From NCBI GenBank assembly GCA_018881555.1, contig JACAXG010000093.1, forward strand, positions 1,855,549-1,919,548: a stretch of DNA of 64,000 nucleotides, in the 5' to 3' direction. The DNA comes from Amblyornis subalaris. Its lineage: Eukaryota; Chordata; Aves; Passeriformes; Ptilonorhynchidae. Below, one piece after another: positions 56,341 through 64,000 of this stretch. The position numbers were made by a program, and so were the translations under genes. Under the pieces are notes generated by a model. That model made no database searches, was not told where the DNA came from, and saw only the letters and a list, made by a program, of their open reading frames with translations. How positions within the stretch are numbered: the first letter of the stretch is position 1; the number at the start of each line of letters is the position of its first letter.

Positions 56341-57965
56341 AGACAGGCAGGGCTTGCTAATGTCGGACTAAGAGAGGGGAGTGGGGTCCAGGGTGGCTTT
56401 GCAGGGGCAGAGCTTGGCTGGCTGTGCCTTGCACGATTCCCGCATCCAACGCTGCCAGGGAAGAGGGATGCTGGTGGGTGCTCCAGGGCAGTGCCGTGTC
56501 CTGCATGTGTGTGAGGGAGAGACAGAGAGAGCTTCAGGCCTGAACTGCAGCAATTCCTCTGGGGTGAGAGGTGGCAGCTGTTTACCAGCACAAAGCAATT
56601 CTGTGCAGCGCTTTTGCGGAGGAAATGAAGAATCCTGTACTCGGCTGAAACTACAGGGGGGATTTTAGGAGAGCAGAATTTAATTACCCAAGCTGGAATT
56701 TGGCCAGGACACCAGGGCTCACACCTCTGCTCTGGTGAAAAGTGCCAAGGGGTCTTTAATAGTAACAAACGGTCAAGATTTGGGGTTAGGGTTTCACCTG
56801 AACGCNGCCGCCTCCGGTAACATTTTGCTCCTTAACAGTGTCAACAAAACTTTATCCCAAAGTCCTCGGGTTTGCAGTGGGGTTACTGTGAAGAACAGCT
56901 TTTCTTATGAAGTTTCTGTTTATCCCAGGATCATCCAGAAAAAGCCACCTCGTAACACGTCTTAAGGTCCTCTGCAGGAAATGAAAGGAATATTTGCCAT
57001 GTTCAGGTGGGGTTGACCAGGGAGATTTCCCCTAATACATCCAGATTAGCTGAATCAGCTCCATAACCTCCCAAAAGCCTGACACATTTCCTAAAGCATC
57101 CATACTCCAATTCTTCCATCCCTCAAGTCACCAACAGTCTTCTTAGGAGATTTTTTTAAAAAACAACATTTCAAAAGGAAACTTGAAGCTGGAGGGAGGG
57201 TTGGCATTTTCCAATTTGTTTCCATGACCTGCTTTTTTTATAGTCTTAATCCCGCAGCCATCAGGAGAGGTGTGAGGAAAACCTGCAAGGACAAACCTTA
57301 TTTGAAAATTGGAACGACCTGTTGACAACTCACCTTCCTGCACACGGATTTATTACTGGGTGTATTTAGTGGGGGGTTACTTGGGTGGCTGGGAGAGCCT
57401 TCTCCAAATTTCTTCTCTGTTTTCCCTGCTGCCATTTCTTCCCCAGCCTTATCCTCCAAATTAAACTTGCAGCTTTTTGAATGTTGTCTTATTCATGCCT
57501 CTGACTGTAGGTCATTATTCACCTTCTGTCTATCTGAATATCCTAAAGAACTGGACAATAATGAGGCTGCAGATTGCTAAAACTGCCCTGTATGAGGTTA
57601 ACCAGTGTCACATTATTTCCTTGTATTTTCTACTTGTAACAGACTCTTTTTGCTTGGATTGGAACTAGAACTGTTTTCTGCTCTGTGCCTCTGCATTGCC
57701 CCCAGTAGAAGGGCTCATAAACATCTTTGCAATGACCAAATTCATGTTATTAATGAACAATATATCAACTTTGGAAGTCTATTAAACAGCCAGACACTCT
57801 GCCATCTGCAAAAGCTTGGAAAAAGTGGAGGTTTGAAAATCCTGGCTTGCTCTAAAATATTTGTGATGACAACTAAAAGAGAGTCCTCAAGAAGAGGATA
57901 TCGAATAATGCTGAGTTTTTGGAAGAGCTGTGTCAGAGGTAGTTTTAGGGTTTACCAGGAAGCTC
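56341..57965. other. unique non-coding sequence
   Basis: A GC-richer part at 56350-56700, where frames up to 143 aa appear on the minus strand without domain character; the rest is AT-leaning. No element recognised. Confidence 0.42.
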
Positions 57966-58075
57966 CAGAGCTCTGAACAACCTGTTCTGGTGGAAGGTGT
58001 CCCCGCCCATGGCAGAGGCTTGGAACTGGGTGATCTCTAAGGTGCCTTCCAACCCAAGCCACGTCATTCCCAGGG
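57966..58075 (+). mobile_element. CR1 LINE 3' end (facing a reversed copy)
   Basis: Reads ctccagagctctgaacaacc, tgttctggtggaaggtgtcc, ccgcccatggcagaggcttg, gaactgggtgatctctaagg and ccttccaacccaagcc. The tail is decayed (acgtcattcccag). Its 3' end faces that of the next CR1. Confidence 0.92.
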
Positions 58076-58117
58076 TCATGTTCAACACATGAGGAAATGG
58101 ATGACATCTTGTACATA

Positions 58118-58212
58118 AAATCATGGAATCACAGAGTAGTTTGCCTTGGAAGGGACCTTTAAGACCTCCAAGCCCTATGGAGGGACACCTTGCCCTAGAA
58201 CAGGTTGCCAGT
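58118..58212 (-). mobile_element. CR1 LINE 3' end, reverse orientation
   Basis: Reads aaatcatggaatcacagagt, ttgccttggaagggaccttt, aagacctccaagccctatgg and the ccttgccctagaacaggttg block. This is the reverse of a CR1 terminus. Together with the + copy 42 bp to the left it forms a tail-to-tail pair. Confidence 0.9.
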
Positions 58213-58769
58213 AAAATAACCTGAGTGCAAAAGAAAGGAACAAAACACTGCAGATTTACTCACCAAAAATATGAACAGAAACTTTCACTCGAAATTCCAG
58301 GCATGACTGCTCCAGTGCTGCTGCAACAATATGTGAAATGTGAGCTCCAGGTCTGCCAGCACCAAGAGGATTTCAATATCACAAGCCCTAATGATTTCTA
58401 TTGCCTCATTGTAGCATCCTCTGAAAGAAAACACAGGCCCGGATCAATGCAGCCATTGACTGACCGAGTGTATGGATAAGTGATGCACATTAATACAGCC
58501 TGCATTGAACTGGAGTGGTCCTCAGCATCACAACGAAAGGTAGAACCATGCAATCTTCCCTTTAACCTGAGCAAGAGCCGCATTGACTTTTCCAGCTCTG
58601 TTTTCCAGCCTGCTCTGCCAGCTCTGTTGCGAGGCAGCCTGGCAAGCCCCCGAGCACCTCTGCCCGAAACAGGGAGCACCGTTAGGTGAAGCAGCCCTTA
58701 AACACGGCCCAGCACAGCAGAGCTGCTCCATTTAAAAGTGCTTTGCACTCTAAAGCATCTCTGTAGAGC
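58213..58769. promoter_or_regulatory. unique sequence, candidate regulatory element
   Basis: Repeat-free. The part 58480-58720 has preserved CpGs (catcacaacgaaagg near 58527, gagccgcattgac near 58575, ttgcgaggc near 58628, cccgagcac near 58648). An 84-aa + frame (58225-58479) starts just after the CR1 and shows no known domain. Confidence 0.28.
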
Positions 58770-58895
58770 TCACTGATCTATAGGTGCTTTATGTATACCC
58801 TTAAAAATCCCGCCAGAGACGGGCAGAGATAAGGATCGATATTTCCATTTGATAGATGAGCAACCAGATTAAACAGCAAACCAAAGGCTGCACAA
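58770..58895 (-). mobile_element. probable MIR SINE relic, reverse orientation
   Basis: Read on the + strand: tgctttatgtata, then a diverged middle, ccatttgatagatgagcaa, and gattaaacagcaaaccaaag followed by gctgcacaac. This follows the reversed MIR order (gctttacat...ccattttacagatgagg...ggttaagtaacttgcccaaggtcacaca). It carries an AGATAAGG GATA-type word at 58827-58834. Old and diverged, so moderate certainty. Confidence 0.48.
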
Positions 58896-61800
58896 CTTTT
58901 TGGACCACGTGTTCCTAAACTGGAATCNCATTCCATGGCTGGGATGCATATAGGATTTTCTCCGAAGCTATCAAACTCCTCTTGCTCTCAACCACACTGA
59001 ACTTGCCTGTAGCACAGAACNGTTCTGCAACTGTACAGCGTGCTTTATTTATATTTGTTTTTTTTTATAGCTGACCCAGTATCACCTCTGGAACGTGGAA
59101 ATTCAGCCAGACAATCAAGTCCTGCTTTCTGACACAGCAGAGTGAGGGGATTAGAGAATAACCACTCAGGCTGTACAATTAAATTACAGATCCTGGCCAT
59201 GCCGTGTCGCATTCCATGTGCTACAGGAGAGATCTCGTGTAGCTGAGGGCTGAGCTGGGCCGTACGTGTTCCACAGTTGATTTCCAGGGAGAAGTGACCA
59301 GCAGGAGGAAATCCCCAGGCCCAATAAAATTAACACCGGAGTTCATTATTACCCAGAGGCCAACGGCAACCCATAGGGTTTGGATGGATACCCAGGAAGC
59401 AATAATTCATCCAGCCAAGATAATTATTNGGAATAAATAAAGAGTCCCAAATATAATTTTTAAAAGGAATTAAGCCCTACATACCTACCTTCCAAATGTT
59501 CATTTTCACCTTTCGGTAATTCAGTGTTTGGTCCAATTTTTCTTGCACAAAAAGCAAAGCAAAACCTAAATCTCTTCCAGGGGATTATTATAAAGAGAAA
59601 TATGAGGAAATTCACAGAGTTTAGCCTTGCAAGAGCCAGAATTTCAGAAAACAGAATCACAAATTGTGCTTGAGTGCAATTAAGTTGCATTTTTGGGCCT
59701 TGGTTTGGTACTTTTCAACAGAAAAACTTTCTGTCTAATGAATTGAGAGAGCAAATTAGCAGGGTGAGATCAAACATGATTACCCACGGTACAACTACTA
59801 AAACATTTACTGCTGGAGAAGTTCTTATTTGCTGTATATATCTTCTGTATGGATTAATGATGTTGTTTAGAGAATAATTAATAGGTAAATTCCTCAAAGT
59901 AGGGTTGACCTTTAGATATTAAAAATATACTTTTGAATAATTTGGGGAAATAAACCCTTTTTATTTTCATTTTTCTTGCTTTTTTTAACACAGAAAATTC
60001 TAATTTCACCCTTAAAAATAGGCCAATCATGACTCGTTTCTAGCACTCAGTTGATTCTAAATTTAAAGCAGAGAGACCATTCTTTTTTTTTTTTTTTGGT
60101 GCCACACAAAATCTACCAAGTTTTAACAGAAATAGAAGACATAACTGTGAGTTAGAAATAAAAAAACCCTTCTTTAGCATAGAGTCCTGACAAGTCTTTG
60201 GGGAACCCTGTTTTCATGTAGGTACTGTGAGCCAGAGATTTATCAAGTAACACAATACACACAGTACAAACTTCAGCTCCATTATTCTTTCTAAGGAATG
60301 CTGAGAAATCATTTATCATGAGCTCAGCTCTAAAAGCTTTTATTTCTTAAAAAAGTCTCCTCACATCCTTTAATTTTTTACTTGGTGTCGTTTCAGAAGT
60401 TCTCAGTAATCATTTCCCAGTTAGAAGCAACTCTCAAATGAGACAAAGTGGTATCTACAAGGCTAAAATACAGGTAAAAATCATATATTTAAAATTAAAT
60501 ATCTATTTACAGCTGTGCTTTCGTGTTGACCTCTGTATCTTCCTTCACAACGAAAAAACAAATCCCAAATACCTGTTGTTAAACACTGAGGACAGATGAT
60601 ATGCTGAAAACTTCTTGAAGATTTATAAAANAAAAAGTTCATGAGTATTTTCATGTCTAGGACTACCAACATTTTTTCTTTTCCAGTGCAAGAATTTCGC
60701 TTAACATCACGGGTCAATCAAGTGTTCCAGTCTCTGGAGAAGGTGGAAGAAATCACTTGAAAATGGCTGGAAAAAATCTCCATTCCAGAAGGAGTTTTGA
60801 AAAGGTGGACTCAAGGTCAGTAAAGTGCTAAACGCTGTTCCCGGCTCCCGCCNATCCCTTGGCGATCCCGTTCGTACGGAAGCTGATTGGAACAAGCCGA
60901 GCTGCCTGGATCCGGGATGCCTCGTCATTGTCCACGCTGCGTCTGTTGGACTTGTACAAAGAAGGGATNTTTTAGGGAAAGCCAAAGCGCTCTTGTTTAC
61001 ACATCCTGGAAGAGGAAGAACAGATGCTCGATGCCTTAAAAGATATAAATACATGCACTGTGATTTAAGTCATAAAGATGCATAAACACTTTTTTTTTTT
61101 AAATCNTTCCCAATTTCCCTTGGAGAGCTGAAGAGCTGGGCAACTCTTCTGTTTAATTGGAGAAAATAGAAGCCTTTATATGATAATAATAACCATAAAG
61201 GAGAAACCTTTCTGAGTTGAGTTAACCCAATTTTGTTATGAATAAAGCACAATGATCAAATTAGTGAAAGTTGGAGTGGTTTGGAGGTGGCTCTTCTGTC
61301 AAAAAAGGCAAATACAAATATTGACCTGAATCNCGATAAACTGACATTGTCATGTTCCAACTGGTCATTTTTATATTAAGAATAAGCTCATACACATAGA
61401 ATTGATCATAAAAGCTAAAAGCTCCTGGGGTCTCCTGCACTGAAATTAAGCTCCTGGGAAAGCTAAACAAACTGTCCAAGCTTGGGAAGGTTTGTGTAGG
61501 ATGGGGATGCTGGGNAAAAAAAAGAATAGAGGATTTTCAAGTTTTGAAGAAGGTCTTCCAAAAAGATCAGCTCACTTGGTAAAGCACCTGCTGGATTCTT
61601 TAGCTAGAAAGAGGTTTATTTCCATTCCCCCCCCCATGAATATATTTATTAATTTGATCTATTCAGTACATTTTAGAATGCAGTAGTTGACCTCACAAAT
61701 AGCTGATTGTACAAAGACTCTGATTTTAGCACCAACTTACCTTTTTTTTTAACTTCAAGAAGATTTTTTACATCTGTAAATCATCAAAGGTGAAGTCATG

Positions 61801-63004
61801 TACATGAGATTGTTTGAATAGAAGAGACTCCGTTTTTAAACTACAGAAACTTAATNTATAATAACATAATTATAATTAGGGATCCATCAATACATTAATT
61901 TTTACATACATAATATATGTATATTTTCTGGACCTATACTGTAACTTTCAACAATAATTTCCAAATTTTTGTCACTGAGAATTTCAGGCAAAGTTCCAAA
62001 ATATATTAAGAGAATCAAATACAAGAAAATTTTAGNTTTTGACCAGAATTTTTCCTGTACAAATAAATGTATGGTTTAATCAATTGGAGTCACTGGGATT
62101 TAGCACATGAAAAACAGGGAGCGTTATCTGAAGAATAAATTAACACTACTGCATTTTATAGCTATGCATTTGAACTTTGTGAAATTATTTAGCAAAATGT
62201 AGTAAATTTAATGCTTTCTCTGTTAAAAATATTAAAAATCACTTCAAGAGGACTGCAAACATTTGGGGAATGACTCCCTAACGGCTCTACCTATGCCACC
62301 CTTTCCATGCTCACCTACAGCTTCCGTATTTCTACAGATTTTTTTGTGTAATAAGATTGCAACGGCCATGAAGTCACTGTAAGCTTTTCCATTTGTATGG
62401 AATTCTTCTAAAAACAGTGGTTGGATGCATGAATTACTTGGTGGAATTCCATGAGTGCTCATGCAGAAGGCCAGACTGGACGCCCATAATAGTCCCTGTT
62501 GGTCTTCAAATCCAGGAGTCAATTAATAGATGAATCCNATACAATTTAGAGGCTTGTTTTCATGGATCCACTTGAGCTTAAATATAAATGGCTAAGCTTT
62601 AATTATTTTAACATCTGATATTTGTCAAGCAAATTACTTCCAAATCAAACCACGACTTTCCATCCTGGTGAAAATATTTAATTACACTAACTACTGGTAA
62701 AATTAGTTCAATCTGGTCTCCAATGCTTTTGGTTAGTGTTAAATACTGACATGTCTGTTTATCATCCCTCCCGGTTCCAACGCTCAGGAACGTTTCCCAG
62801 TTGCATCCAGGAAATCCTGGCCTTGCCTGCACGAGAGGCAGCAAAAGCAGCTACCTGTGCCTTGTGGTCTAATAAGTGTTTCCAAAGAGCTCAAGAGTAA
62901 TAAATTTCATTATTAGGAATGCCAGAATCTTTCAGAAGAGCTAAAATGATGATGAGTTTTAGAAGTCTTTTTAAAAAAACTCAAAACAATAAAAAAATTG
63001 AAGG
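58896..63004. other. unique AT-rich non-coding sequence
   Basis: Four kilobases without a recognised CR1. Low-complexity: T15 at 60083-60097, T9 at 61741-61749, C9 near 61629-61637, and an AT-rich ATATATGTATATT stretch near 61911. A 67-aa + frame at 59674-59877 has a hydrophobic end but no family. GC-richer sequence with CpG lies at 60840-60950. Confidence 0.42.
60083..60097. repeat. poly-T tract (T15)
   Basis: Mononucleotide run; no adjoining insertion recognised. Confidence 0.9.
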
Positions 63005-63247
63005 TATTCAGATTGGATATTAGGAAAAATTTCTTCATGGAAAGGGCTGTCAAGCATTGGAACAGGCTGCTCAGAGAAGTGGAGGAGTGTTGGAACAGGC
63101 TGCTCAGAGAAGTGGAGGAGTGTTCAAACTTCGTGTGGATGTGGCACATGGGGACATGGGGCAGTGGTGGCCTTGGCAGTGCTGAGGTAATGGTTGGACT
63201 TGATGACCTTAGAGGTCTTTTCCAACCTAAACAATTCTGTGATTCTA
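63005..63247 (+). mobile_element. CR1 LINE 3' fragment with internal tandem duplication
   Basis: Reads cagattggatattaggaaaa, atttcttcatggaaagggct, tcaagcattggaacaggctg, then the duplicated unit, gtgtggatgtggcacatggg, tggtggccttggcagtgctg, ggttggacttgatgacctta, and the ttttccaacctaaacaattc terminus with GTGATTCTAAG. It is the branch also seen at 27490 and (reversed) at 19970. The 87-aa frame across it is not an intact CR1 reading frame. Confidence 0.95.
63058..63123. repeat. 33-bp perfect tandem duplication inside CR1
   Basis: Two adjacent identical 33-bp units starting tggaacaggctgctcagag, at 63058-63090 and 63091-63123. Compared with other copies of this branch (for example 27490-27956), one unit is extra. 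Confidence 0.97.
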
Positions 63248-64000
63248 AGAGTGAGAGTTAATCAAGCTAATTTATACCTACTTCACAAAATTCAGTGTGA
63301 GCATTTTAAGATTGTGGGAAAAAAAACNTGTTTATCCAAACACAATATGAGATAACTTCATTAGGGATTTTACAGATATGTTAAAACATATCTAATTTCA
63401 GATCTTACAGATATATTCAAGTGTTTAAGGGTAGAGCTANAGTTGCAGATACCACATTGCCTTGAGAACTTCTCCCTGTGGAGATTTGAGCAGAAGCTGC
63501 TCCCAACAGCCCACATTTGTTTTCCTCTAGGACAATACACACACGCTGGTAGAAAGGTGTATTCAAATGCAAACTGCACTCCAGGCTCAGAGTTCTGATC
63601 TCCTTTAATCTTCCTCTCTTGATTAACAGTAAGGGCTTCTGTGAAGGACAATTGATGTGGTGCAATAGGTCGCCTTCTGGTCTCAACCTTGGCGGTGTAA
63701 TCAGATACCTGGCAAGCTTAATAGAGGTCACTTAATGCAAAGATTAAAATTAACTGGAAGTCAATAAGGGAATAATAAAGGAAAATGATCACCCTGTTGC
63801 TCCTACTTTGTAAAAGTAAACCTCACATNGCAGGCCAGGAGTAAGAGAAAATGGAGTGGCAGGCGATCCAACAGGCCTTCAAAAGCCCTCCAGCAAACAA
63901 TTTAATGATTTCAGGTACCCTTTAAACTAAGTGGCCAATCACTGTTAAATCCTTTGGTATTCGTTGTAATAACACTGATCATGATGAACTCTTTTGGTAT
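63248..64000. other. unique non-coding sequence
   Basis: AT-leaning DNA to the end of the window. Nothing recognised beyond short repeats of a TACAGATATRTT word (63371-63417). Confidence 0.42.

Noticed and set aside
56337..56768. 143-aa minus-strand frame in a GC-richer part
   Set aside because: Proline- and serine-rich chance translation with no domain and a competing plus-strand frame of 95 aa.
1..64000. endogenous retrovirus, LTR pair or gag/pol fragment
   Set aside because: I looked for LTR-like TG...CA pairs, a convincing primer-binding site and pol-like frames and saw none. Short diverged solo LTRs could still be missed without a library search.
1..64000. known microRNA hairpins (let-7, miR-9, miR-124 seeds), 5S- or AmnSINE-type heads, and CRISPR arrays
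   Set aside because: No matching mature sequence or regular spaced repeat was seen by eye; CRISPR arrays are not expected in a bird genome.

Overview
This window reads as a 64 kb piece of a bird nuclear genome, most likely a songbird. The main evidence is about twenty-one remnants of CR1 retrotransposons, the dominant LINE of birds, which end in the typical ATTCTATG-like tail. Several carry the form 'cctgggatagtggaaggtgt', which I associate with passerine CR1 (family recall, not checked). Single N bases are scattered every few hundred bases, as in a draft or a consensus with masked heterozygous sites.

I find no protein-coding gene I can support. The longest open frame is 239 aa. It sits in a GC-rich stretch where the opposite strand is also open, and its composition is not protein-like. 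No rRNA, tRNA, CRISPR array, complete ERV or retrogene was recognised. The window is best read as intergenic DNA (a gene desert) or the inside of a very long intron.

Layout. 1-2250: three CR1 copies around an AT-rich unique stretch, then a CpG-rich patch (2430-2850). 2250-10030: a CR1-free stretch with two enhancer-like candidates (5480-5740, 6655-7120). 10030-27350: mixed unique DNA with five CR1 copies, a near-palindrome (16940-16959), an AT-rich candidate element (22000-22440), a CpG-rich block (26270-26880) and a 40-bp minisatellite (26476-26626). 27350-43600: the CR1-rich part, with ten copies all on the + strand, a long pyrimidine microsatellite (37855-38001), a second CpG-rich stretch (38211-38790), two probable MIR relics and a homeodomain-site-rich element with a 23-bp palindrome (28438-28460). 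43600-53860: ten kilobases with no recognisable CR1, fairly AT-rich, holding several candidate conserved non-coding elements (45180-45720, 46860-47640, 52560-53110). 53860-64000: sparse CR1, an AAAT microsatellite, further candidate elements (55590-56340, 58480-58720), a MIR relic, and a CR1 with an internal 33-bp duplication.

The working picture is a cis-regulatory landscape: unique islands rich in homeodomain, POU, GATA or forkhead-type words, separated by decayed retrotransposons that are depleted from one 10-kb block. The element calls are inferred from texture and motifs. Conservation was not tested, and I cannot name the neighbouring gene.
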